From Streptomyces bambusae (GTDB lineage: Bacteria > Actinomycetota > Actinomycetes > Streptomycetales > Streptomycetaceae), in assembly GCF_020532645.1 (NCBI RefSeq), contig NZ_JAJAUZ010000005.1, forward strand, positions 124,001 through 188,000: 64,000 nt of DNA, given 5' to 3'. How positions within the stretch are numbered: the first letter of the stretch is position 1; every line of letters starts with the position of its first letter. Below, in pieces: positions 41,724 through 51,769 of the stretch. The position numbers and the translations under genes were made by a program. The notes beneath the pieces are model-generated. The model did not search any database. It saw only the letters and a program-made list of their open reading frames with translations, and was not told where the DNA came from.

Positions 41724-43217
41724 TCAGACCTCCGTGCCGCGCGGGCGGCGGGACGGGCTCTTCGGCAGGGCCATCTTGATCTCCTCGCGCAGGTCCTCGA
41801 TCTTCGCGTAGCCCGCGTACTGGCCGGTCAGCCGGTACATCTCGCGCAGCCGGTCCCACGTCCGGTGCGAGGAGGTCTCGCCCATGGACATCAGCGCCAG
41901 CCGGGCGTAGCGGTCCGCCTGCTCGGGGTCGTCGGCGATGAAGCAGGCCGAGGCCATCGAGATGTAGTCGAAGATCTGCGAGCGCTGGTGTCCGGCGGCA
42001 CGCAGCCGCAGGGCCTCGCGGGCGTGCCGCTGCGCGATGGGCGCGGCGGACGGGTCGTGGTCGGCCAGGGTACGGAAGGCCAGGGCCTGCATGCCGTGCA
42101 TGTCGGCCTCGTCGAAGTGCTGCATCCAGCTCGGCGGCGGCACGTCGCGCTTGTCGGAGACGAACAGCTCCTCGGCCTCGCCGAGGGTGCGCCGCATGGC
42201 CTGGCCCTTGCCCATGGCGGCCTGCGCCCAGGCCTCGATCGTGTGGAGCATGGCCCGCGTGCGCGGCAGGGTCTCCTCCCCGGACCCGGACTGGGCCAGC
42301 TGCATCAGGTCGAGCGCCTCGTGCGGCTTGCCCAGGTGCACCATCTGGCGGGCCGCCCGGGACAGCGCCTCGCCGGCCCGCGGCCGGTCACCGCCCTCGC
42401 GCGCCGCATGGGCGGCGATAACGAAGTACTTCTGGGCGGTCGGTTCGAGGCCGACGTCGTGGGACATCCAGCCGGCGAGGACCGCCAGGTTGGCCGCGAC
42501 GCCCCACAGGCGCCGCTGGAGGTAGTCGGGGTGGCGGTAGGCGAGCATGCCGCCCACCTCGTTCAGCTGGCCCACGACGGCCTTGCGCTGGAGGCCGCCG
42601 CCCCGGGACGCGTCCCAGGCACGGAACACCTCCACGGAGCGTTCCAGGGCCTCGATCTCCTGGGAACCGATCGGCGCCGCCTCGTAGCGGTCGGCACCGA
42701 TGGGATCCGCGTGCAGGGGGTTGTCGTAGCGAGGGGCGTCCAACGAGAGGGCCGGGTCGGTGTGCAGCCAGTCGTGCATGGCACTGCTGAGCGCCGATCC
42801 GGCGGTGAGCGCGGCACCCGCGCCCATCAGTCCGCGTCGGTTGAGCATGAGGTCCATTCCCGTGAATTCGGTGAGGACCGCTGCCGTCCGTTCCGGCGCC
42901 CAGGGCAGCCCGTCGGGGTTCTCCTTCACCCCCGCCGAAGGCTTTCTGGTGGCGCGCCGTTGCCGTACGAACCCGAGGTCCTCAATGGTCACGACACGGC
43001 CGAGCCGCTCGGTGAACAGCGCCGCCAGCACCGTCGGCACCGGTTCGCGCGGGGTCTCCCCCATGTCGATCCAGCGCCGTACCCGCGACGTGTCGGTCGC
43101 CAGCTGGTGGTGGCCCATGGCCGCCGCCTGCCGGTTGACCATGCGTGCGAGTTCGCCCTTCGACCAGCCGGCCAGGCCGAACAGGTCGTTCAGGCGGGTG
43201 TTGGGTCCTCTGCTCAC
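41724..43217 (-). CDS. NsdA-like tetratricopeptide regulator
   Basis: 497 residues. The N-terminus GWSKGELARMVNRQAAAMG, DTSRVRRWIDMGETPREPVP and VVTIEDLGF resembles the opening of NsdA of S. coelicolor, a negative regulator of sporulation and antibiotic production. The rest is a helical TPR-like array (for example RAGEALSRAARQMVHLGKPHEALDLMQLA), preceded by RRGLMGAGAALTAGSALS, which looks like a short hydrophobic spacer. The N-terminal part is a degenerate helix-turn-helix. The start is GTG 43217. It probably belongs to the larger NsdA/NsdB paralogue family, so its exact role is unknown. A phosphotransferase gene is divergent, 265 bp away. Confidence 0.72.
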   Translation of the reverse strand: MSRGPNTRLNDLFGLAGWSKGELARMVNRQAAAMGHHQLATDTSRVRRWIDMGETPREPVPTVLAALFTERLGRVVTIEDLGFVRQRRATRKPSAGVKENPDGLPWAPERTAAVLTEFTGMDLMLNRRGLMGAGAALTAGSALSSAMHDWLHTDPALSLDAPRYDNPLHADPIGADRYEAAPIGSQEIEALERSVEVFRAWDASRGGGLQRKAVVGQLNEVGGMLAYRHPDYLQRRLWGVAANLAVLAGWMSHDVGLEPTAQKYFVIAAHAAREGGDRPRAGEALSRAARQMVHLGKPHEALDLMQLAQSGSGEETLPRTRAMLHTIEAWAQAAMGKGQAMRRTLGEAEELFVSDKRDVPPPSWMQHFDEADMHGMQALAFRTLADHDPSAAPIAQRHAREALRLRAAGHQRSQIFDYISMASACFIADDPEQADRYARLALMSMGETSSHRTWDRLREMYRLTGQYAGYAKIEDLREEIKMALPKSPSRRPRGTEV

Positions 43218-43482
43218 GTCAAGCCCCCAGGTTCTCGGCTGTGTTGACAGTAACCCCCGCGCAGATGCCGAGCGACTATTCGCCAGGCTTCGCCAGGGGG
43301 CGCCACGTGGAAGGCCACCCGCGCCCGGGTGTCAGGTAGGAATGCGCCTCCCCGCCCCGGTGGCCGACCTGCCGGAGTGGTCCGGTTGAACGGCAGCCGT
43401 GCGGCACTCCCCAGGGTGTCCGCGGTGCCGGGACGGGAAGGCGTACGCAACTCGTCGGCGCACGAAGGGATCCGTATCACCC

Positions 43483-44631
43483 ATGTACGCAGCATCGTCC
43501 TCCGTGTCCGCCCCCGTACGGCCCTACCGCACCTTCCAGGCGGGCGGCGGCCCCTACTTGGAGCCCGGCCGCGGCCCGGTCCCGGCGCAGGGCGCCGGCC
43601 GGCTCCGCCGGGCGCCCGGGGTGGCGCCGCAACCGCTGAGCGGAAGACTCGACCTGTCCGGCCCGCAGGGAGCCCAGCTGCGGACGGCCCTCGCCTCGGT
43701 GCACCGGATCTGTCCGGAGTTCGCACCCGTCCAGGTCCTGCGGCGCAGCGGACGGTCGGTCCTGCTGGTGGGCACCACCGGGCGGACGACCGCGGTCGCC
43801 AAGGTTTTACTGGACCACTCGCCGGCCTGGGCCGAGCGCTACCGGCATGAAATAGCTGCATACCGGGCGTTCGTCCGCCACCGGCCGCCGGTCAGGGTCC
43901 CGCGTCTCATCGCCGCCGACCCGGAGAACTGCACGCTGGTCGTGGAACGGATGCCCGGACGTGTCGCTGCCCTGCAGCGGCACCCGGTGGAGGCGCCCCC
44001 GCGGGCGGACGTACGGGCGGCCCTCGGGGCGATCTGCCGGGTGAACCAGTGGCGGCCGCCGGCCGAGCTGTTCGGCCGGCCCCTGGACTACGCCCGCCGC
44101 ATCTCCCGGTACCACGAGCTCGGTCTGCTGACCGACCGGGACCTGGGAGACCTCCAGAAGCTGCTGCACGGCGTGGCCGTCGCCGGCGCCAAGCAGCCCG
44201 GCAGCCAATGGCAGTTCAACCACGGCGACGCCCTGCTGTCGAACCTGCTGCTGTCGCCGACCGGACCGGTCCTGCTCGACTGGGAGCACACCGGCTGGTA
44301 CCTGCCCGGCTACGACCTCGCCACCCTGTGGACGGTCCTGGGCGACGCACCGGTGGCGCGGCGCCAGATCAGCCAGCTGGCGCAGGCCGCGGGCCCGGTG
44401 GCGCGGGACGCCTTCCTCGTCAACCTGATGCTCGTGCTCACCCGGGAGATCCGGACCTACGAGCTGGCGGTGCAGCGCTCGATGAACGCGGCCGCCCCGG
44501 TCCTGCCGGGCGCGCCCGGCGCGGTCGCCCCGATGACCACGGGCGAGGAGCAGCGGCTGCTGCTGCGCAGGCTGCACGACGACTGCGGGATGGCGCGCCG
44601 CGCCGTCCGGGCGGCGGTGGGCACCCGCTAG
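43483..44631 (+). CDS. Aminoglycoside/choline kinase-fold phosphotransferase (APH family)
   Basis: 382 residues. After a 60-residue non-conserved N-terminus come [20 protein letters not shown] (nucleotide-binding lysine), [17 protein letters not shown], the catalytic loop [17 protein letters not shown] (HGDxxxxN) and the metal-binding [15 protein letters not shown]. That is the APH fold; most chromosomal members phosphorylate small metabolites and are not resistance genes. The ATG at 43483 follows GAAGGGA. It is divergent from the NsdA-like gene and ends in a strong hairpin. Confidence 0.8.
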   Translation: MYAASSSVSAPVRPYRTFQAGGGPYLEPGRGPVPAQGAGRLRRAPGVAPQPLSGRLDLSGPQGAQLRTALASVHRICPEFAPVQVLRRSGRSVLLVGTTGRTTAVAKVLLDHSPAWAERYRHEIAAYRAFVRHRPPVRVPRLIAADPENCTLVVERMPGRVAALQRHPVEAPPRADVRAALGAICRVNQWRPPAELFGRPLDYARRISRYHELGLLTDRDLGDLQKLLHGVAVAGAKQPGSQWQFNHGDALLSNLLLSPTGPVLLDWEHTGWYLPGYDLATLWTVLGDAPVARRQISQLAQAAGPVARDAFLVNLMLVLTREIRTYELAVQRSMNAAAPVLPGAPGAVAPMTTGEEQRLLLRRLHDDCGMARRAVRAAVGTR

Positions 44632-44652
44632 GGGCTGCAGGACGGCGGATTC

Positions 44653-44699
44653 CGGAATCCCGGGGTACGGGCGCACATCGCCCGCACCCCGGGATTCCG
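44653..44699 (+). terminator. Strong terminator after the phosphotransferase gene
   Basis: Outer stem CGGAATCCCGGGGT (44653-44666) with ACCCCGGGATTCCG (44686-44699), then an A/C mismatch, then inner stem CGGGCG/CGCCCG (44668-44673 and 44679-44684) with loop CACAT. It starts 21 bp after the stop. Confidence 0.88.
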
Positions 44700-44864
44700 C
44701 ATGTCGGCGGGCGGGCGGCGCCGTCGGACGCCGGGCGCAGGTGGCCGGAACCGGTACCCGCGCACGTGTCTTGACTTCACATGATCCCGCGAAGACCTTG
44801 CTGACGCAGCATCAGGTGTTCGGGGATCCCCGCCCCGCCTCCCCCACTCGGCTGGAGCCCGCCC

Positions 44865-46634
44865 ATGTCCGCTCGCGCTTCACGTCCTGTCCTCCCCTCC
44901 CGCCGCACCGTCCTGGCCGGTGCCGGTGCCGGGGCGCTCGCCGCCGGACTGCCCGCCGCCGCCCGGGCCGCCGAGGGCGCGGTCCTCGGCGAGTACGACG
45001 TCGTCGTGGTCGGCTCCGGGGCCGCCGGGATGACGGCCGCCCTCACCGCCGCCGTACGCGGTCTGAGCGTCGTGGTGGTGGAGAAGGCCGCCACCTTCGG
45101 CGGTTCGGCCGCCCGCTCGGGTGCCGGGATCTGGCTGCCGAACAACAGCGTGATCCTGGCCGCCGGCGTGCCGGACACCCCGCAGAAGGCGGCGCAGTAC
45201 CTCGCCGCCGTGGTCGGTCCGGAGGTGCCGGCGGCCCGCCGGGAGGCCTTCCTGACCCACGGGCCCCGGATGCTGGACTTCGTGATGGCGCACAGCCCGC
45301 TGAGGTTCCGCTACATGGCCGGCTACAGCGACTACTACCCGGACCTGCCCGGCGGTCTGCCGGGCGGCCGCTCGATCGAGCCGGACCAGCTCGACGGCAA
45401 CGTCCTGGGGCCCGAACTCGCCCGCCTGAACCCGGCGTACATGCCGGTGCCCGCCGGGATGGTGGTGTTCAGCCAGGACTACAAGTGGCTGACGCTGGCC
45501 GCCGTGAGCGCGAAGGGCCTGGCGGTGTCCACGGCGTGCCTGGCGCGCGGCACCGAGGCGGCCCTGTGCGGCGAGAAGCCCCTCACCATGGGCCAGGCAC
45601 TGGCCGCCGGACTGCGGGCCGGCCTGCAGCGGGCGGGCGTCCCGGTGTGGCTGGAGACCCCGCTGGTGGACCTGGTGCAGGAGGGCGGGGCGGTCACCGG
45701 CGTCGTGGTCGAGCGGGGCGGCGTGCGGGCCACGGTGCGGGCCCGGAAGGGCGTGGTCGTCGGCTCGGGCGGATTCGAGCACCACGCGGGCATGCGGGCG
45801 CAGTACCAGCAGCAGCCGGTCGGCACCCAGTGGTCGGTGGGCGCGAAGGAGAACACCGGCGACGGCATCCGGGCCGGGCAGCGGGCCGGCGCGGCGCTGG
45901 CCCTGATGGAGGACGCCTGGTGGGGGCCGTCGATCCCGCTGCCGGGGGAGCCGTACTTCTGCCTGGCCGAGCGGACCCTGCCGGGCGGTCTGGTGGTGAA
46001 CGCGGCGGGCGCCCGGTTCGTGAACGAGGCCGCGCCGTACAGCGACGTCGTGCACGTGATGTACGAGAAGGACCGGGGCGCGCCGGGCTCGCACATCCCG
46101 GCCTGGCTGATCGTGGACCAGAACTACCGGAGCAAGTACCTCTTCAAGGACGTCCTGCCGGCCCTGGCGTTCCCGGACGCGTGGTACGCGTCGGGCGCGG
46201 TGAAGAAGGCGTGGTCCTGGGATGCGCTGGCGGGGCAGATCGGGGTGCCGGCCGGGGCGCTGCGGGCCACCCTGGGCCGGTTCAACGCGCAGGCGTGGAA
46301 CGGGTCGGACCCGGACTTCCACCGCGGCGACAGCGCGTACGACCACTACTACACGGACCCGGGGGTGACCCCGAACTCCTGCCTGGCGCCGGTCTGGGCG
46401 CCGCCGTTCTACGCGTTCCGGATCGTGCCGGGCGACCTGGGGACGAAGGGCGGGATCGTGACCGACGAGCGGGCCCGGGCGCTGCGCGAGGACGGCTCGG
46501 TGATCCCGGGCCTGTACGCGGCGGGCAATGCGAGTGCCGCCGTGATGGGGCACAGCTATGCGGGGGCGGGCTCCACGATCGGGCCCGCGATGACGTTCGG
46601 CCACATCGCGGCGAACGACATCGCGGGCGCGTGA
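44865..46634 (+). CDS. Tat-exported FAD enzyme of the 3-ketosteroid delta-1-dehydrogenase family
   Basis: 589 residues. A twin-arginine signal (SRRTVLAGAGAGALAAGLPA) precedes the FAD-binding GSGAAGMTAALTAAVRG and VVVVEKAATFGGSAARSGAG. Near the C-terminus, PFYAFRIVPGDLGTKGGIV contains the tyrosine and glycine of the KstD active site, and LYAAGNASAAVMGHSYAGAG the final FAD-contact block. KstD desaturates 3-ketosteroids (C1-C2). Most KstD proteins are cytoplasmic, so the export signal is notable and the real substrate may be another ketone or an electron-acceptor-linked compound. GGAG lies 8 bp before the ATG. Confidence 0.83.
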   Translation: MSARASRPVLPSRRTVLAGAGAGALAAGLPAAARAAEGAVLGEYDVVVVGSGAAGMTAALTAAVRGLSVVVVEKAATFGGSAARSGAGIWLPNNSVILAAGVPDTPQKAAQYLAAVVGPEVPAARREAFLTHGPRMLDFVMAHSPLRFRYMAGYSDYYPDLPGGLPGGRSIEPDQLDGNVLGPELARLNPAYMPVPAGMVVFSQDYKWLTLAAVSAKGLAVSTACLARGTEAALCGEKPLTMGQALAAGLRAGLQRAGVPVWLETPLVDLVQEGGAVTGVVVERGGVRATVRARKGVVVGSGGFEHHAGMRAQYQQQPVGTQWSVGAKENTGDGIRAGQRAGAALALMEDAWWGPSIPLPGEPYFCLAERTLPGGLVVNAAGARFVNEAAPYSDVVHVMYEKDRGAPGSHIPAWLIVDQNYRSKYLFKDVLPALAFPDAWYASGAVKKAWSWDALAGQIGVPAGALRATLGRFNAQAWNGSDPDFHRGDSAYDHYYTDPGVTPNSCLAPVWAPPFYAFRIVPGDLGTKGGIVTDERARALREDGSVIPGLYAAGNASAAVMGHSYAGAGSTIGPAMTFGHIAANDIAGA

Positions 46635-46643
46635 CGGCCCGGG

Positions 46644-47144
46644 TCAGCCCTGCTGGAAGAGTTCGGCGGGGAGCGGCTTCAGCAGCGCGTAGAGGTCGTC
46701 GCTGATCGGGCGGTCCCAGCTGGCGATGGTGACGAGCACGTTGTCGCTGCGGTCGAACTGGACGCAGGAGATCCGGGTCTCCGACAGCTTGATCTTGCGG
46801 ACGATGAGGAGGTTGTCGCCCTGCATGACGGGGCAGTCCTCGACGCCGGTGACCTCGACGTCCTCGTCGTTCTCCAGCGCGTCGAGGAGCTGGGCGACCT
46901 CGAAGGGGACCTGCTTGTCGGCGAGGTCCCGGGCGGGTGAGCCCTCGGGCAGGTTTCCGATGATCATCGCGGGGCCGCGGCCGCCGAACAGGTCGTACCG
47001 GAGGAAGACGCCCTGGCAGCTGCCGTCGGGCGCGGGGAGCAGGCCGGCCCCGAGATTCCCAGGCCAGTCCCCCGGGTCCATGGCCAGGACGTCGAAGTCC
47101 GGGCCGGCGGGGGTGGCGGCGCTGCGGCGGCGGAGGAAGGACAT
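46644..47144 (-). CDS. Conserved hypothetical protein
   Basis: 166 residues, soluble, acidic in the middle (ALENDEDVEVTGVED). The first 15 residues are basic and disordered. The remaining blocks (GSCQGVFLRYDLFGGRGPAM, NLLIVRKIKLSETRISCVQF, RSDNVLVTIASWDRPISDDL) form a mixed alpha/beta domain that I cannot assign. It is transcribed convergently with the KstD-like gene, 9 bp apart. The ATG lies 6 bp after TACCAT, so the mRNA is probably leaderless. No function is proposed. Confidence 0.75.
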   Translation of the reverse strand: MSFLRRRSAATPAGPDFDVLAMDPGDWPGNLGAGLLPAPDGSCQGVFLRYDLFGGRGPAMIIGNLPEGSPARDLADKQVPFEVAQLLDALENDEDVEVTGVEDCPVMQGDNLLIVRKIKLSETRISCVQFDRSDNVLVTIASWDRPISDDLYALLKPLPAELFQQG

Positions 47145-47518
<374 letters not shown>

Positions 47519-50500
47519 TTACGGGGTGACGGACTGGATCTGGACGCTGCCGCTGCCCGCCGCGGTGCCGCGGGCGTTGACCAGCGAGACCTCGCCGAAG
47601 AACTGGCGGCCCTCGGGGGCCGCGCTGCCGACGAGCACGTTGGCGCTGACCGTGGCGGAGGCGCCGTTGGCCAGGCTCACCGTGGCGCCCTCGTCGACCT
47701 GGACGGAGCCCAGCGAGTCGGCGAAGTACACGTCACGGTAGTCGTACGTGGTGGTACCGGCCGGGATCGCGTAGCCGATGACCTTGATGGAGTAGGTGCC
47801 GGCGGCCGGGTTGAGCAGGGTCACGGCCTCCTCGGAGTCGCCGTCGGCGGCGGAGCCGACCTTGACGCCGTCCTTGTAGACCTCGAGGTCGAGGTCGGCA
47901 CCCGCGTCGGACACGCCGCCGATGGCGACGTCCAGGCGCTTGGCGCCCGCACCGATGGTGACCTCGGTGGTCTGGGTCTCACCGTTGGCGATGGAGGGCT
48001 TGGCCACCTTCGCGGAACCGAGCGGACCGCCCTTGAGCTTGCCCTCGAGGCCCGCCCAGTTGTTGGTGACGTTCCACTGGACCGGCGCCGGGGTGCCGAT
48101 CTTCGCCTCGGGGATCACCTTGACCGCCGGGTCGAAGGCGGTGCCGAGCACCGACACGTCCAGCTTGTACGGGTTGTCGAGCAGCGGCGACGTGCGGCGC
48201 GACTCGACCTCGATCTCCCAGACGCCCGGCGTCGGGTTGGCGACCGACCGCAGGTCGGGGCGGCAGACGTTGGCCGGGTTGTTGTAGTTCGGGTAGCAGT
48301 TGACCGTCGCGGTCGGGTCCACGGCCACACCGTACGGGTGGATCGAGATGAAGCGGGTCTGGCTGCCCTCGGCGAGACCGCCGAGCGCGACCTCCAGGGA
48401 CTTGGCGCCGGCCGGGACGTTCACGAAGAACGCCTTGTGGCTGTTGCGCTGGACCGAGCCGGTCTCGGTGAAGCCGAAGGACGGCTTCGTGAGCTGCTTG
48501 GCGATGACGACCGTGGAGAGGATCTGCTTGTCGATGCCCTCGGTGGTGGCGTCGTCGAGCTGGAGCAGGCCGCTGTGCACGCCGGCCGTGTCGGCCTTCG
48601 CCTGGACCTTGATGGTGACGGGCTTGTTCAGCGGCAGGGTGACGTAGTCGTAGCCGCCGACGACCTTGAAGGTGCCGTCGTTGTTCCGCCACGACAGGTC
48701 GTGCCGGACGCCGTGCTTCGGGCCCGAGGTACGGGTGACGACGACGTCGTAGACCTTCTTCTGGCCGGCCTTCAGGCCGCCCTCACGGTCGTAGATGCCG
48801 GTGCCGAAGCCCGGCTCCTTCAGGAACTGGTCGAGCGCGGTGTCGACCGGGGCCTTGACGGTGAAGTCGTGGGCCTTCGCGCCGCGCTGGACGGAGTCCC
48901 AGGCCGCGTTCACGTCGATGAGGCCCGCGCCCTGCTCGTGCGCGCCGTAGCCCTTGATCTTCTTCGCGGTGCTGACCAGCGCGGTGCGCAGGGCGACCGG
49001 CGGCAGCGCGACCTTGGCCTGCTTGGCGGCGGAGAGGAGCAGCGCGCTCGCACCCGCGGCCTGCGGCGAGGACATCGAGGTGCCCTGCAGCATGCCGTAG
49101 CCGGCCGGGAGGGCGTAGCCCGCCTCGGCGACCGGGGCACCCGGCAGCCAGGTCTGGATGGTGTTGATGGACGCACCCGGGGCGGTGATGATCGGCGCCT
49201 GGCCGCCGTCCTCGCGCGGACCGCGCGAGGAGAACGGGAACATGGCGTACTTCTTCTCCACGCCGGAGCCGTAGTTGGCGGCCCAGGTGTCCTTGGAGAC
49301 CGCGGCACCCACCGAGAGGACCTTGTCGGCCAGGCCGGGGTCGCCGATGGTGTTGATGCCCGGGCCCGAGTTGCCGGCCGAGATGACCAGCTGGACGCCG
49401 TAGGTGTCGATGAGGCGCGTGTACATCTGGGCGCGGGCGTTGTTGCCGTCGTTGAGCGCCGGCAGGCCGCCGATCGACATGTTGACGATGTCCACGCCGC
49501 GGTTGACGACGAGGTCGATCATGCCCTCGGTCAGCGCCACGTTGGTGCAGCCGCCCGACCAGGAGCAGGCGCGCGAGGAGACGAGCTTGGCGCCCGGCGC
49601 CTGGCCGTTCATCTTGCCGCCGAACAGGCTGTTGGCGGCGGTGATGCCGGCCACGTGGGTGCCGTGCTCGGACTCGATGATGCCGACGTTGACGAAGTCG
49701 GCCTTCTTGCCGACCCAGTCACCGCCCAGCGGGTCCATCGGGACGTCCTTGCGGATCTCGATGACGAACGGGATCCGCTCGGCGACCTCGGTGGCCGGGT
49801 TGTCGGTGCCGAAGTAGCCGACCTGGAAACCGTCCTTGTACGGCTTCATCGGCTCGTTGTCCGTGAAGTCGCCATTCTGGTCGGTGTCCACGCGGACGGT
49901 GCCGGCGGCCGCGTCGTACAGCAGGCCGAACCGGTCGGTGGTGTCGCCGTCGCGGTTGACGTCACCGGCCATGTCGCCGGTCGCGGTGATCGACTCGGAG
50001 AAGCGGCTCCACTGGAAGGTGCCCTCGGGGGCCTTCCAGCTCTGACCGCCCGCGGCGAAGGTGCCGCCGGTGACCGGAGTGATCTGCGCGCGCCAGGTGG
50101 CGTCGGCGTCGGCCAGCGGGTCGGTCGCGGTCACCCAGTCGACGATCTTGCGCTCGCCGGTGGTGGTCTTCTGGAGGGCCGGGTGACCGAGGTCGACGCC
50201 GGAGTCCAGGATGCCGATGGTCACACCGCGGCCGTCGGCCTTCGGGTTCGCCTTGACGAAGTCCACCGAACCGGTCTCGAAGGACGGGTTGTACGGGTTC
50301 TTCGCCGGGGTGTCCTTGCCCGGGGCCGGGTAGGAGCCGGCGGTGCGCTTGACCGTGCCGGTCTCGCGGTCCGCGTCCGGACGCGGGTCCTCCAGCTTGA
50401 TCTCCTGCCGCAGGTCGATGCCCGTGACGGAGGAGAGCTTGGCGGCGGCCGTCAGCGCGGCCTCGGCCTTCGCGGTGGGGAGGGTGGCGCGGACGTAACC

Positions 50501-50830
50501 GAGCTTGTCGTACGTCTTGCCCACCGACGCACCGGCGACGGCGTCGAGCTGCGCGGCCACCTGCTCGGTGTTGCCGGGGGTGGTGGCGACCATCGCGGTG
50601 ACGGTCTTCTCGCCCTTGGCCTCGGCCTCGGCGAGCAGCTTGGCGTCGTCCGAGCCGAGCTTCTCCTCGGCGGACTTCACGGGAGCGGTGGTGGCCGGGT
50701 CGCCGGCCGTGAACGCGGCGAAGGCGGGCACGGGGCCCGTCGCTGCGAGGGCGGCCACCAGGCCCGCCGCGGCCGCGACGCGCGCAGCGCGTCTGGCCCC
50801 GGATATCGAACTGGGGGATTCGAGGGTCAT
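47519..50830 (-). CDS. Large secreted subtilisin-family serine protease (S8)
   Basis: 1103 residues. A long signal peptide (about 1-40, ending in VPAFAA) is followed by a propeptide and the S8 domain: Asp209 in GILDSGVDLGHP, His389 in ESEHGTHVAG, oxyanion Asn in SAGNSGPG and Ser585 in GTSMSSPQAAG. A large insert between Asp and His (WSRFSESITATGDMAGDVNRD and similar) is typical of Streptomyces SCO1824-like peptidases. The C-terminal 450 residues are beta-sandwich domains with repeated PVTIKVQAKADTAGVHSGLLQL-type segments. ATG 50830 is chosen because AGGG lies 6 bp upstream; ATG 50836 abuts it. Confidence 0.92.
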   Translation of the reverse strand: MTLESPSSISGARRAARVAAAAGLVAALAATGPVPAFAAFTAGDPATTAPVKSAEEKLGSDDAKLLAEAEAKGEKTVTAMVATTPGNTEQVAAQLDAVAGASVGKTYDKLGYVRATLPTAKAEAALTAAAKLSSVTGIDLRQEIKLEDPRPDADRETGTVKRTAGSYPAPGKDTPAKNPYNPSFETGSVDFVKANPKADGRGVTIGILDSGVDLGHPALQKTTTGERKIVDWVTATDPLADADATWRAQITPVTGGTFAAGGQSWKAPEGTFQWSRFSESITATGDMAGDVNRDGDTTDRFGLLYDAAAGTVRVDTDQNGDFTDNEPMKPYKDGFQVGYFGTDNPATEVAERIPFVIEIRKDVPMDPLGGDWVGKKADFVNVGIIESEHGTHVAGITAANSLFGGKMNGQAPGAKLVSSRACSWSGGCTNVALTEGMIDLVVNRGVDIVNMSIGGLPALNDGNNARAQMYTRLIDTYGVQLVISAGNSGPGINTIGDPGLADKVLSVGAAVSKDTWAANYGSGVEKKYAMFPFSSRGPREDGGQAPIITAPGASINTIQTWLPGAPVAEAGYALPAGYGMLQGTSMSSPQAAGASALLLSAAKQAKVALPPVALRTALVSTAKKIKGYGAHEQGAGLIDVNAAWDSVQRGAKAHDFTVKAPVDTALDQFLKEPGFGTGIYDREGGLKAGQKKVYDVVVTRTSGPKHGVRHDLSWRNNDGTFKVVGGYDYVTLPLNKPVTIKVQAKADTAGVHSGLLQLDDATTEGIDKQILSTVVIAKQLTKPSFGFTETGSVQRNSHKAFFVNVPAGAKSLEVALGGLAEGSQTRFISIHPYGVAVDPTATVNCYPNYNNPANVCRPDLRSVANPTPGVWEIEVESRRTSPLLDNPYKLDVSVLGTAFDPAVKVIPEAKIGTPAPVQWNVTNNWAGLEGKLKGGPLGSAKVAKPSIANGETQTTEVTIGAGAKRLDVAIGGVSDAGADLDLEVYKDGVKVGSAADGDSEEAVTLLNPAAGTYSIKVIGYAIPAGTTTYDYRDVYFADSLGSVQVDEGATVSLANGASATVSANVLVGSAAPEGRQFFGEVSLVNARGTAAGSGSVQIQSVTP

Positions 50831-51046
50831 CAGCATCCCTGATATGTGAAAGAAACGGTCCGGATTTCGGTGCCGGATGACCGGTCAGCTTTCCGCACGT
50901 GACAGGGGTTTGGGGAGGCCTGCCGGAGACGGGGTTCCGACATGGCGCACACCCGCCAGTGCGAGGGATGCGTCAGCGGGCTCGTACCGGGACAGACCGG
51001 TACGAGCCGCGAGTGTTGATGACCTGTCAGAAGTCGACTTGTCTAC

Positions 51047-51613
51047 TCAGTTGTCGTCGCGTGTGCGGGCGTAGTGCCGGGAGGCTTTTGCCCGGTTTCC
51101 GCAGGCCGCCATCGAGCACCAGCGCCGGGTCCCGTTGCGCGAGGTGTCGAAGAAGTGCAGGACACAGGCCTCGTGGGCGCAGGCGCGGATCCGGTCGGGC
51201 GCGGTGCGCAGCAGTCGCAGGTAGTCGTGCGCCGCGGTCCAGGCCGGCCCCCAGGCGCGGTCCTCGACCTCCGCTACCTCATCCGGACCGGAGGGGGTCA
51301 GTGTCGGGCGCAGCCGGCCGTGTCCGAGGACCTTGTCGACCACTGCACACGCAGTGGCGTCGGCCGGGTCGCCGACCGCGCGGGCGAGCGCCTCGCGGGC
51401 GGTGAGGAGGTGGATCAGCGTCGGGGCGTCGGCGCGGAAGCGGTCCGCGAGTCCGGCGCTCTCCAGCCATACGGCGAGCCCCTCCAGCCGGGTCAGCCCG
51501 GCGGCGCCCGCGAACAGGTCCTGGCGCTCCCCGTCCTGCATCCAGCGGGTGTTGAGCAGGTCCAGGGAGACGGGTTCCCCGATGAGCGGGCGCGGGTCCC
51601 TGGTGGCGGCCAT
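51047..51613 (-). CDS. CGNR zinc-finger transcriptional regulator
   Basis: 188 residues. The N-terminus LIGEPVSLDLLNTRW and DLFAGAAGLTRLEGLAVWLE is the ABATE-type sensor. The C-terminus carries the CGNR zinc finger: CAHEACVLHFFDTSRNGTRR then WCSMAACGNRAKASRHYAR. These proteins probably bind DNA and respond to a small ligand; many sit next to detoxification genes. Here a VOC-family gene is divergent, with three CTAACC words in the 156-bp gap. A strong GAAGGAGGAG precedes the ATG. Confidence 0.88.
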   Translation of the reverse strand: MAATRDPRPLIGEPVSLDLLNTRWMQDGERQDLFAGAAGLTRLEGLAVWLESAGLADRFRADAPTLIHLLTAREALARAVGDPADATACAVVDKVLGHGRLRPTLTPSGPDEVAEVEDRAWGPAWTAAHDYLRLLRTAPDRIRACAHEACVLHFFDTSRNGTRRWCSMAACGNRAKASRHYARTRDDN

Positions 51614-51660
51614 CCCGGTCTCCTCCTTCTTCGGCTAACCACTCAAGCGTACGTGACCGG

Positions 51661-51706
51661 TTGACGCTCCTTCCTCTAACCCTTAAAGTCATTTTCAGAG
51701 GTTAGA
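51661..51706 (+). promoter_or_regulatory. Promoter and CTAACC operator of the VOC gene
   Basis: TTGACG (51661-51666) and TAAAGT (51684-51689) are spaced 17 bp and form a good vegetative promoter. An inverted pair TCTAACC (51675-51681) and GGTTAGA (51700-51706) covers the spacer and the start point. A further CTAACC with similar flanks lies at 51634-51639, exactly 42 bp from the one at 51676. The words are probable half-sites for the divergent CGNR regulator. Confidence 0.6.
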
Positions 51707-51769
51707 AAGAGAACGCGATGACGGCGTGCGGGATCCGCCTGTGCGCCCACCGGAGAAGGGGAAACCGTC

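Noticed and set aside
51340..51357. A second genuine TetR operator inside the CGNR gene.
   Set aside because: It lies in coding sequence with shorter arms and no promoter nearby, so it is listed only as a possible coincidence.
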